Positions 26,153-33,327 of a stretch of DNA of 59,368 nt are shown here, one piece after another. The stretch comes from Phycisphaerae bacterium (GTDB lineage: Bacteria; Planctomycetota; Phycisphaerae; UBA1845; Fen-1342). The notes under the pieces were generated by a model that worked only from the letters and a program-made list of their open reading frames with translations, was not told the DNA's origin and made no database searches. Made by a program: the position numbers and the translations under genes. Within the stretch, counting starts at the first letter, position 1, and each line of letters opens with the position of its first letter. Where the stretch lies: the NCBI GenBank assembly GCA_030428945.1, contig JAUIEC010000022.1, forward strand, positions 1 to 59,368. The letters are read 5' to 3'.

Positions 26153-27364
26153 GTGAACAACCCCGTCATCATCGTCGGCGCCGGTCTGGCCGGGCTGAGC
26201 TGTGCCCGGGCCCTGCACGCCCAGGGGTGCCCGGTGCTGGTGCTCGAGGCGGCCGGGCACGTCGGCGGGCGGGTCACCACCAGCGAAGTCGAGGGCTTCC
26301 TGGTTGACCGCGGCTTTCAGACCATGCTGACCTCGTACCCGAACGCGCAGGCGGTGCTCGATTTCGAACGGCTCGACCTGCACGGCTTCGCGCCGGGTGC
26401 CCTGATTCAGCTCGGCGGTCACCGCTATCGCTTCCTGGACCCGTGGAAGGCGCCGCTGGGCGCCCTGCAGGGGATCTTCGCCCCGGTGGCGTCAATCGCC
26501 GACGCGGTCCGCATCGCCCGGCTGCGGGCCGACTGCCTGGCCGGACGCGGCGCGACCGCCGGAACCACGCTGGAACTGCTGCGGGCCCGCGGGTTCTCGA
26601 GCCGGGTCATCGAGCGCTTCTTCAAGCCGTTCTTCGGCGGCGTGTTCCTCGAGCGCGAACTGACGACCGGCGCCGCGTTCTTCGCGTTCGTGTTCGAGAT
26701 GTTCGCCCGCGGGCAGGCGGTCGTTCCGGCTCGCGGCATGCGGGCGATCCCCGAACAGATCGCGGCCGCCCTGCCGACCGACGCGATCCGCCTGAACACG
26801 CCGGTGCGCGCGGTCGAAGGGAACGAGGTGCGGCTGCAGGACGGCGGAAGCCTGGTCGGCGAAGAGGTGATCCTGGCGGTCGATCCGGATACCGCGGCCG
26901 GCTGGACCGGGCGGCCGACCGGGGGCTGGCAGGGCGCGACGACCGTCTCGTACGCGGCGGACCGCTCGCCGCTGGACGAGCCGATCCTGCTGCTCAACGG
27001 CGAAGGACAGGGCCCGGTCAACCATGTCTGCGTGCCGAGTGATGTCTGCCCGTCGTACGCGCCGGCGGGCGCGGCCCTGGTCAGCGCGACGGTGCTCGGC
27101 GTGCCGGATGTCGATGACGAACAGCTCGACCAGGCGGTGCGGCGTCATCTGCGGGAGTGGTTCGGGCCGCGCGTGTCGGAATGGCGTCGCCTGAAGGTCG
27201 ACCGGGTGGCCCACGCCCTGCCGATCGGGGCGCCCCGCCGCCCGTCCGGCGACCGGATCTGCTGTGGCGACTACCTGACGAACCCGTCAATCGACGGTGC
27301 CCTGCAGAGTGGGCTGTCGGCAGCGGCCGAGGTGATCGCCCGGCTGGGCACAAACGCTATCTGA
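26153..27364 (+). CDS. FAD-dependent amine oxidase / phytoene-desaturase-like oxidoreductase
   Basis: A 403-residue flavoprotein. The N-terminal dinucleotide site is VIIVGAGLAGLSCARALHAQ with the following VLEAAGHVGGRVTT, as in protoporphyrinogen oxidase and carotenoid desaturases. The C-terminal FAD-closing segment is ICCGDYLTNPSIDGALQSG. No signal peptide. Start ATG 26153 follows AAAGGAG. The sequence does not tell which substrate it oxidises. It is 87 bases upstream of the exported arsenate-reductase-like gene on the same strand. Confidence 0.82.
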   Translation: MNNPVIIVGAGLAGLSCARALHAQGCPVLVLEAAGHVGGRVTTSEVEGFLVDRGFQTMLTSYPNAQAVLDFERLDLHGFAPGALIQLGGHRYRFLDPWKAPLGALQGIFAPVASIADAVRIARLRADCLAGRGATAGTTLELLRARGFSSRVIERFFKPFFGGVFLERELTTGAAFFAFVFEMFARGQAVVPARGMRAIPEQIAAALPTDAIRLNTPVRAVEGNEVRLQDGGSLVGEEVILAVDPDTAAGWTGRPTGGWQGATTVSYAADRSPLDEPILLLNGEGQGPVNHVCVPSDVCPSYAPAGAALVSATVLGVPDVDDEQLDQAVRRHLREWFGPRVSEWRRLKVDRVAHALPIGAPRRPSGDRICCGDYLTNPSIDGALQSGLSAAAEVIARLGTNAI

Positions 27365-27450
27365 ACACGGCGCGGGTACGGTTGCGGGCGTGAAGGCCGG
27401 GGCGACGGCTCCGGTCGGTTCCGGAAACTCTCCCGTACAGGAAGCGCCCC

Positions 27451-28158
27451 ATGTTCAGAACGCCTGCCGTAGCACTGCTGGCAGCACTGGTCACCGGAAG
27501 TCAGGTCGGAGCACAGACGATGGGCAGCACCGGGTTCTCACCACTGCAGACCTACATCGGGCAGCGGGTGGCCGAGTTCGAGCAGATCCCGGCCGACCGT
27601 CGGGCGGACCTGGAGCGTCTGGCCGACTACGTGCGCGAGTGCGGGGACGCGGGCAGACCGATCCGACTGACGTTCATCTGCACGCACAACTCTCGCCGCA
27701 GCCACATGGCGCAGGTCTGGGCGGCGACGGCGGCCCACCACTTCGGCATCGAGGGGGTCGAGACTTTTTCGGGAGGGACGGAGGCGACCGCGTTCAATCC
27801 GCGGGCCGTGCGGGCGCTGCGCGCGGCGGGGTTGCAGATCGAGCAGACCAACCAGGCCGAGAACCCGATCTACCACGTCCGGTTCGCGGCCGATGCGGCC
27901 CCGCTGACGGCGTTTTCGAAGGTTTACGACCAGGCCCCGAACCCGCGCGAGGCGTATTGCGCGGTGATGACCTGCGGATCGGCGGACCGGGCCTGTCCGA
28001 ACGTGGCGGGAGCGCGCCGGCGGGTGGCGATCACCTACGACGACCCGAAGGCCTCGGACGGGACGGCGGATGAGGGGCGGGTGTACGCGGCGCGGTGCGC
28101 ACAGATCGGGCGTGAGATGCTGTATGTTTTCGCCCGGGTTTCGAAGGGGAAGAACTAG
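27451..28158 (+). CDS. Exported arsenate reductase / low-molecular-weight phosphatase-like protein
   Basis: A 235-residue protein with an N-terminal signal (VALLAALVTGSQVGAQ) ahead of a low-molecular-weight tyrosine phosphatase / ArsC fold. The P-loop is FICTHNSRRSHMAQ, with the C77-x5-R83 signature. Later cysteines near residues 171-187 (CAVMTCGSADRAC) resemble the redox cysteines of thioredoxin-linked arsenate reductases. Known members are cytoplasmic, so export is odd. It may be a secreted phosphatase or a periplasmic reductase. Family assignment is firm; activity is uncertain. Start ATG 27451 follows GGAAGCG. Confidence 0.75.
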   Translation: MFRTPAVALLAALVTGSQVGAQTMGSTGFSPLQTYIGQRVAEFEQIPADRRADLERLADYVRECGDAGRPIRLTFICTHNSRRSHMAQVWAATAAHHFGIEGVETFSGGTEATAFNPRAVRALRAAGLQIEQTNQAENPIYHVRFAADAAPLTAFSKVYDQAPNPREAYCAVMTCGSADRACPNVAGARRRVAITYDDPKASDGTADEGRVYAARCAQIGREMLYVFARVSKGKN

Positions 28159-28182
28159 CGGCGGGTGCCGAGCTGGGGGTGT

Positions 28183-28377
28183 TTATTCCCCGGCCCGGCT
28201 CATGACGGTGCCATTCGGCCCTACGACCTGCCAGCGGTTGCGCTCGCTGTCGTTGTCCGCCCAGGCGCATGCGAGATCAATGGCGATCTCCAGGTCGGCG
28301 TGCCGGGCCACATCGGCCCAACTTTCGCCGCGCAGGCGCTGGATGGTGAAAACAGGGCATCCTGTTTCCTCGATCAT
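28183..28377 (-). CDS. Small protein of unknown function (64 residues)
   Basis: A short cytoplasmic protein beginning MIEETGCPVFTIQRLRGESW and ending in GPNGTVMSRAGE, with a central helical stretch (ADLEIAIDLACAWADND). The start at 28377 is set by a strong AAGGAGG eight bases upstream; longer in-frame ORFs lack this. It converges with the arsenate-reductase-like gene, leaving 24 bases between stops. I recognise no family. The RBS and even codon use support a real gene. Confidence 0.65.
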   Translation of the reverse strand: MIEETGCPVFTIQRLRGESWADVARHADLEIAIDLACAWADNDSERNRWQVVGPNGTVMSRAGE

Positions 28378-28575
28378 CAGAGTCCTCCTTGACGGCCAAC
28401 ATTGACCACATACTCTTTGATTGCAGGAAGATACCCGTTTTTTGGCCAGCGTCCAGCGAAAAGCGGGCAGATGCCTGCAAGCGTTTGCCAACGCCGCGCA
28501 ACATCCGATAACAACATCGTTTTTCGGCCGAAGAAGGCCACCGGGTGCTGGCGCGCGTTACATTCGGATTGTCTC

Positions 28576-28581
28576 TATAAT
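28576..28581 (+). promoter_or_regulatory. Candidate -10 box upstream of the ebo cluster
   Basis: A perfect TATAAT stands in an AT-rich island within a very GC-rich region, 70 bases before the predicted eboD start. No good -35 is found at the usual distance (28553-28558 reads GCGCGT), so this may be an ECF-type or extended promoter, or chance. Confidence 0.4.
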
Positions 28582-28651
28582 TGGTGAGCAAACGGTTGCG
28601 ATCCGCTCCATCTGCCGGACCGCGATCCCTGCGACCGGCGGAGCCTGCGGC

Positions 28652-29782
28652 TTGGACCTAAACCTGGAATTCTCGGCCGGTTACCACCATCGCGTCCTGA
28701 TGGCCCGCGGCCTGCTGCGCGGGGCCGGGCGGCCGCCGCTGATGGCTGGCGACGACGGACCGGCCCGGGCCTGCCTGGTGCTGGACAAGGGACTGGCGAC
28801 GGCGCGGCCGGGGTTCGTCGAGGAGGTGACGGGCGGGCTGCCGGAACTGGACTGGCAGCGGCCGCCCTACCTGGTGCCGGGTGGCGAGCCGGCCAAGAAC
28901 GATCCGTCCGTGCTGGAGGACCTGCTGCGGCACCTGCACGACGCGCACCTGTGTCGGCGTTCGTACGTGGTGGCGGCCGGGGGTGGTGCGGTGCTTGACC
29001 TGGTGGGTCTGGCGGCGGCGCTGACGCACCGCGGGGTGCGGCTGATCCGCCTGTCGACGACGACGCTGGGGCAGGCGGACTCGGCGGTCGGGGTCAAGAA
29101 CGGGGTCAACCGGTTCGGCAAGAAGAACTTCCTGGGGACGTTCGCGCCGCCGTGGGCGGTGCTGTGCGATCCGGACTGGCTGACGAGCTTGCGCGACTAC
29201 GACTGGCGAAGCGGTTTCAGCGAGGCGGTCAAGGTCGCCCTGCTGAAGGATCCGGACCTGTTCGAAACGCTTGACGGGCAGGCCGACGCGCTGCGCGAGC
29301 GGGACCTGGACCGGGCCACGCCGGTGCTGGCCCGCTCGGCCGAACTGCACACGCTTCATATCGTGCGGGGTGGTGATCCGTTCGAGTGGCGGACGGCGCG
29401 GCCGCTGGATTTCGGTCACTGGGCGGCGCACAAGCTGGAGCAGATGAGCGGCTTTCGGCTGGGGCACGGGCACGCTGTGGCGATCGGGTTGGCGATCGAC
29501 GTGACCTACAGCGCGCTGGCGGGTCTGCTGTCGGCGTCGCAGGCCGAGCGGATCTGCGGGTGCCTGGAGCGGCTGGGGTTCGTGCTGCCGCATCCGCTGC
29601 TGTCCGAGCCGAACCCGCTGCTGGACGGACTGGAGGAGTTCCGCGAACATCTGGGTGGTCCGCTGACGATCACGCTGCTGCGGGCCCCGGGCGAGGGTTT
29701 CGACGCGACGGACATCGATCCCGCACGGATGCAGGACGCGATCCGGCAGGTCGCCGCCCGGGCTTCGAGCGCCTGTCCGTAG
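28652..29782 (+). CDS. eboD: EboD, 3-dehydroquinate-synthase-like sugar phosphate cyclase of the ebo cluster
   Basis: A 376-residue relative of AroB. The cofactor and metal segments are intact: VVAAGGGAVLDL (Gly 110-112), LSTTTLGQADSAVGVKNGVN, the GFSEAVKVALL glutamate E191, DFGHWAAHKLEQ (H256, H260) and GHGHAVAIG (H272, H274). It should cyclise a sugar phosphate. DFGHWAAHKLE is the ebo-type form rather than that of shikimate-pathway AroB. The only ATG in frame lies far upstream (28421), so I take a TTG at 28652 after GGCGGAG, where homology begins. It leads an ebo gene set on one strand. Substrate and product are unknown. Confidence 0.78.
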   Translation: MDLNLEFSAGYHHRVLMARGLLRGAGRPPLMAGDDGPARACLVLDKGLATARPGFVEEVTGGLPELDWQRPPYLVPGGEPAKNDPSVLEDLLRHLHDAHLCRRSYVVAAGGGAVLDLVGLAAALTHRGVRLIRLSTTTLGQADSAVGVKNGVNRFGKKNFLGTFAPPWAVLCDPDWLTSLRDYDWRSGFSEAVKVALLKDPDLFETLDGQADALRERDLDRATPVLARSAELHTLHIVRGGDPFEWRTARPLDFGHWAAHKLEQMSGFRLGHGHAVAIGLAIDVTYSALAGLLSASQAERICGCLERLGFVLPHPLLSEPNPLLDGLEEFREHLGGPLTITLLRAPGEGFDATDIDPARMQDAIRQVAARASSACP

Positions 29783-29793
29783 GAGTTGCCTCC

Positions 29794-30099
29794 ATGCCAC
29801 GCCGCGCCGATTCGTGCCCGCTGCCCTACCGGCAGGCGGTCGACCTGTATTTCATGGAACACCGTGCGAAGCTGCTCGATGTAGCCGCCTTTCTCGATCG
29901 CCTCGGACGAACCGTCGAGCGGCCGGCGCAGGACGACTTCCGCGTGGCCGCCCTGCGTGAGGCGATCGCCCTGCTCGGCGACGGCAAGGGCGAATACGCC
30001 CGCCGGATCCTGGACCTGTTCAGTGATCCCGGCACGGAACCGATCGCGACCGCCGGTGAGAAGGGCGCCAGCGGCGCGTACCCGGGGCCGACGGCATGA
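29794..30099 (+). CDS. 101-residue unknown protein inside the ebo cluster
   Basis: A short, mostly helical protein (YRQAVDLYFMEHRAKLLD, VAALREAIALLGDGKGEYAR) with a disordered Gly/Ala end and no signal. ATG 29794 has AGGAG nine bases before it. It begins 11 bases after eboD and overlaps the start of eboB by four bases (ATGA), so translation is coupled on both sides. It does not resemble EboA as far as I can tell: it is about half the expected length. I do not recognise it. The position suggests a partner of EboD or EboB. Confidence 0.65.
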   Translation: MPRRADSCPLPYRQAVDLYFMEHRAKLLDVAAFLDRLGRTVERPAQDDFRVAALREAIALLGDGKGEYARRILDLFSDPGTEPIATAGEKGASGAYPGPTA

Positions 30100-30902
30100 A
30101 GTACATCGACCCGCACATTCACATGGTCTCGCGGACGACCGATGACTATGCCCGGATGGCGCAGGCGGACTGCATCGCGCTGACCGAACCGGCGTTCTGG
30201 GCCGGGTTCGACCGCAGCAGTCCGCAGGGCTTCTTCGACTACTTCCGCCAGTTGACCGAAACCGAACCGCGGCGGGCGGCGGCCTACGGCATACGGCACT
30301 ACTGCTGGCTGTGCATCAATCCGAAGGAGGCCGAGGACGTCGGCTTCGCCCGCGAGGTGATCGCGCTGATTCCCGAGTTCCTGCAGCGGGACAACGTGCT
30401 TGGCATCGGCGAGATCGGACTGAACAAGAACAGCCGCAACGAACTGGTGATCCTCGAAGAGCAGATCGCCCTGGCGGCCGAGCACGGGCAGATGATCCTG
30501 GTGCACACGCCGCACCTGGAGGACAAGCGCAAGGGCACGAAGCTGATCATGGATGCGATCCAGGCCAATGGCGCGATCGAGCCCGGCCGCGTGCTGATCG
30601 ACCACGTCGAGGAGCACACGGTCGAGATGGTGCTCGACCGCGGGTTCTGGGCCGGCATGACGCTGTATCCCGATTCGAAGTGCACGCCGCAGCGGGCGGT
30701 CGACATCATCGAGACGTACGGCAGCGAGCGGTTGTGGATCAACTCGGCCGGCGACTGGGGACCGAGCGATCCGCTGGCGGTGCCGAAGGCGCAGGTCGAG
30801 ATGTTGCGGCGCGGCCACTCGCGGGCCGACGTCAGTCGGATCTCGCTGGACAACCCGCTGCAGTTCCTGCGGCAGAGCCCGCGTTTCGATGTCGACGTCT
30901 GA
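30096..30902 (+). CDS. eboB: EboB, TatD-like metal-dependent hydrolase
   Basis: A 268-residue amidohydrolase-fold protein. The N-terminal YIDPHIHMV supplies the metal ligands H7 and H9. Further conserved points are IGEIGLNKNSRNE, ILVHTPH, LIDHVEEHTVEMVL and LWINSAGDWGPSDPLAV. It is cytoplasmic. The sequence is closer to the ebo-type TatD proteins than to the DNase TatD, but this is a judgement from the motifs and neighbours. It overlaps the gene before it by four bases and eboE after it by 14 bases, so it is clearly in an operon. Confidence 0.78.
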   Translation: MKYIDPHIHMVSRTTDDYARMAQADCIALTEPAFWAGFDRSSPQGFFDYFRQLTETEPRRAAAYGIRHYCWLCINPKEAEDVGFAREVIALIPEFLQRDNVLGIGEIGLNKNSRNELVILEEQIALAAEHGQMILVHTPHLEDKRKGTKLIMDAIQANGAIEPGRVLIDHVEEHTVEMVLDRGFWAGMTLYPDSKCTPQRAVDIIETYGSERLWINSAGDWGPSDPLAVPKAQVEMLRRGHSRADVSRISLDNPLQFLRQSPRFDVDV

Positions 30903-32028
30903 ACGGCTGCTGGGGTACTGCACGAACGTGCACGCCGGCGCGACGCTGGATCACGTTCGCCGCAACCTGGTCCGCTACGCCGCCCGCGTCCGCGCGGAAC
31001 TCGGCACGCCCGATCCGCTTCCGATCGGGTTGTGGCTGGCGGACGAGACCAGCCGCGAACTGGTCACGCCCGACCAGCAGTCCGCCCTGGCGCACTGGCT
31101 GGGCGAACATCGACTGCGGGCCTTCACGCTGAACGGCTTTCCGCTGACCGATTTTCATCAGCCGGTCGTCAAGCACAGCGTCTACGAGCCGGACTGGAGC
31201 ACGCCGGAGCGTTATGACTACACGCTGCGTCTGGCCGGCATCCTGGCGGGCCTGCTGCCCGAGGGCGAAGCGGGCAGCATCTCGACGCTGCCGCTGGGCT
31301 GGCACGACGGGCCGGCGCTGCGGGCGGCCGCGGCCCTGCGGTTCCGCGACCTGGCCGACGAACTGCGGGTTCTCGAAGAAGAGACCGGGCACCTGGTTCA
31401 CATCGACATCGAGCCCGAGCCCGGCTGCGCGCTCGGCACCAGCCGCGACCTGGTCGACTTCTTCGAGCAGGACCTGCTGCCCGGCGGCGACGAGGACCTG
31501 CTGCGGCGCTACGTCCGCGTGTGTCACGACGTCTGCCACGCGGCCGTCATGTTCGAACCGCAGGCCGAGGTGCTCGCCCGCTACGACGCGGCCGGGATCG
31601 CGATCGGCAAGGTGCAGATCTCGTCGGCCCCGCGCGTGGATTTCGGGCTGCTGGACGCGGAGGCGGCGGATCGGGCCCGGCGGGAACTGGAAGCGCTGGC
31701 GGAGCCGCGCTACCTGCATCAGACCAGCATCCGCGACGAACGCGGCGCGCACTTTCACGAGGATCTGCCCGCGGCGCTGGCGGCGCATCCGCCGGCCGGG
31801 ACGTGGTGCGTGCATTTCCACGTTCCGGTTTACCTGGAGCGCTGCGGGACCCTGGGGACGACCCGCGATCAGATCGGCGAACTGCTGGCGGCGCTCGGGT
31901 CGCAGGTGACGCACCTCGAGGTCGAGACGTACGCCTGGGGCGTGCTGCCGGCCGAGCTTGCACAGCCCGACCTGGCGGCCGGGATCGCGCGCGAGCTGCG
32001 CTGGGTTCGCGGCGTTCTCGATTCCTGA
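30889..32028 (+). CDS. eboE: EboE, metabolite traffic protein with xylose-isomerase-like fold
   Basis: A 379-residue protein of the EboE family, a TIM-barrel type related to sugar isomerases. Signature stretches are LLGYCTNVHAGATLDHVRRN at the start, ISTLPLGWHDG, HIDIEPEPGC, YVRVCHDVCHAAVMFE and FHVPVYLERCGTLGTTRDQI. His/Glu/Asp residues in these are suited to metal binding. It overlaps eboB by 14 bases. EboE is known only by its association with the ebo cluster, so its reaction is not established. The gap to the next ebo gene holds repeats. Confidence 0.8.
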   Translation: MSTSERLLGYCTNVHAGATLDHVRRNLVRYAARVRAELGTPDPLPIGLWLADETSRELVTPDQQSALAHWLGEHRLRAFTLNGFPLTDFHQPVVKHSVYEPDWSTPERYDYTLRLAGILAGLLPEGEAGSISTLPLGWHDGPALRAAAALRFRDLADELRVLEEETGHLVHIDIEPEPGCALGTSRDLVDFFEQDLLPGGDEDLLRRYVRVCHDVCHAAVMFEPQAEVLARYDAAGIAIGKVQISSAPRVDFGLLDAEAADRARRELEALAEPRYLHQTSIRDERGAHFHEDLPAALAAHPPAGTWCVHFHVPVYLERCGTLGTTRDQIGELLAALGSQVTHLEVETYAWGVLPAELAQPDLAAGIARELRWVRGVLDS

Positions 32029-32087
32029 TGAGGCGACTGTTTCGGTCGGTCGGATTTGCGGTCCGTCTTCGGCGATGCCGGTGGATG

Positions 32088-32171
32088 GAGTTGCCAGGCG
32101 GTGCGGCATCGACGCCCGAGGTTCCCGTGGTCGATGCGGTCGCGGTCTGCCGCGTCGATGACGCACCCTAC
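32088..32171 (+). repeat. REP-like hairpin element, copy C, inside the ebo cluster
   Basis: A full copy of the ~83-base element described at 847-930, in the same orientation as the ebo genes and 59 bases after the eboE stop. The two arms are intact (GTGCGGCATCGACGC and GCGTCGATGACGCACCCTAC). In RNA it would form a strong imperfect hairpin in the eboE-eboC gap. Confidence 0.75.
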
Positions 32172-32197
32172 ACCGTGACGGTGAACACAGAAAAAGG

Positions 32198-32325
32198 GGG
32201 ACAGGCACGTGGCTGTCCCGGGAAAAAGGGGGACAGGCACGTGGCTGTCCCCTGGGCGTCCGGGAAAAAGAGGGACAGGCACGTGGCTGTCCCGGGAAAA
32301 AGAGGGACAGGCACGTGGCTGTCCC
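32198..32325. repeat. Four-copy palindrome array between eboE and eboC
   Basis: Four identical 22-base near-palindromes (arms GGGACAG/CTGTCCC around CACGTG) lie at 32198, 32230, 32272 and 32304. Spacings are 32, 42 and 32 bases, with GGGAAAAAG-type spacers. Each can fold alone or pair with a neighbour. With element C it fills most of the 412-base gap 32029-32440, which holds no gene. The last ~115 bases of the gap show nothing else I recognise. Not a CRISPR array: spacers are short and repetitive. Confidence 0.75.
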
Positions 32326-32440
32326 CTGGGCGCCCCTGGGCGTCCCCCCTGCGCGTCGCTGCGCACGTCCCGCGTCGGTTGAAGCGGAGTGAGACTGGGG
32401 GGGTTTCGCCATCCGCCGGGCGGGCCGGTACGCTGGGGGG

Positions 32441-33322
32441 ATGGAATCTCCCGGCCGTTCGGCCTGGTACGTATCGTGGCGCGGTCTGGCCGAACTCGGC
32501 CGGGTCTCGAACCTGCCGACCTGTGTCAGCAACGTGCTGGTGGGCTTTGCCCTGGCGGGCCAGGTTCCGGCGTGGCCGACGGCGGCGCTGGTGCTGGGTT
32601 CGACCTGCTGCCTGTACCTGGGCGGGATGGCGCTGAACGACATCATCGACGCGGGGCACGATCATCAGCACGCGCGGCATCGGCCGATCATTGCCGGGCG
32701 GATCGGGTTCCGGCTGGCGACGCTGCTGGCCGGGGTGCTGCTGGCGGCCGGCGTGTTCCTGGCGCGTCCGCTGGGTCTGCCGGCGTTCGTGACGGCGACG
32801 CTGCTGCTGTTGACGATCGTGCTGTACGACCTGCTGCACAAGAGCCGGGTCGAAGCGATCGTGCTGATGGGACTCTGCCGCGGGCTGGTCTACGTGCTGG
32901 CGGCGCTGGCCGCGGGTGGCGCGCTCGACCCGCCGCTGGCGGCCGGCGCGACGAGCCTGGCGGTCTACACGGCGCTGGTGACGCTGGTCGCACGGGACGA
33001 AGCGGGCACGCTGACCGCGCGCGGCCGCGGGGCCGCCCTGCTGCTGCCGCTGGCGGTGCTGCCGTGGGGGTTGTGGGTTGGAGCCGGCAACGTGCTGGCG
33101 TGGATCGCGGGTGGGCTGGCGGTGGTGTGGATCGCGCGCGGGATCCTGCTGGTCCGGGGTCAGCCGCCGCGGACGGTGCCGGCGATCCTGACCTGGCTGG
33201 GGGGCATCAGCCTGGTGGATTCGTTCTACCTGGTCGCGCTGCAGCGGTATGATCTGGCGGCGATCGCCCTGCTCTGTTTCGCCGTGACCGTTGTCGCGCA
33301 TCGCCGCATCCTGGGAACCTGA
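32441..33322 (+). CDS. eboC: EboC, UbiA-family membrane prenyltransferase
   Basis: A 293-residue integral membrane protein with about eight helices. The UbiA active-site motif is N66-D67-x2-D70-x3-D74 in ALNDIIDAGHD, followed by RPIIAGRI, and NLPTCVSNVLVG at residues 24-35. It would attach a prenyl chain to an acceptor, or bind one, in the membrane. The ebo-type proteins were proposed to work with the other ebo products, but the acceptor is unknown. The second DxxxD of classical UbiA enzymes is not obvious near residue 195, where ALVTLVARDEAGT occurs. ATG 32441 follows GGGGGG. Confidence 0.8.
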   Translation: MESPGRSAWYVSWRGLAELGRVSNLPTCVSNVLVGFALAGQVPAWPTAALVLGSTCCLYLGGMALNDIIDAGHDHQHARHRPIIAGRIGFRLATLLAGVLLAAGVFLARPLGLPAFVTATLLLLTIVLYDLLHKSRVEAIVLMGLCRGLVYVLAALAAGGALDPPLAAGATSLAVYTALVTLVARDEAGTLTARGRGAALLLPLAVLPWGLWVGAGNVLAWIAGGLAVVWIARGILLVRGQPPRTVPAILTWLGGISLVDSFYLVALQRYDLAAIALLCFAVTVVAHRRILGT

Positions 33323-33327
33323 GCATC

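Noticed and set aside
28421..28651. N-terminal extension of EboD from ATG 28421
   Set aside because: The extra 77 codons have no similarity to the family, overlap the promoter region and lie in less GC-rich DNA; the family core starts at the TTG at 28652.
28652..29782. Shikimate-pathway AroB
   Set aside because: It has the ebo-type DFGHWAAHKLE form and lies in an ebo gene set. A genuine aroB would be expected elsewhere.
32198..32325. CRISPR array
   Set aside because: The spacers are 10-20 bases, repetitive and alike, the units are palindromic throughout, and there are no cas genes.
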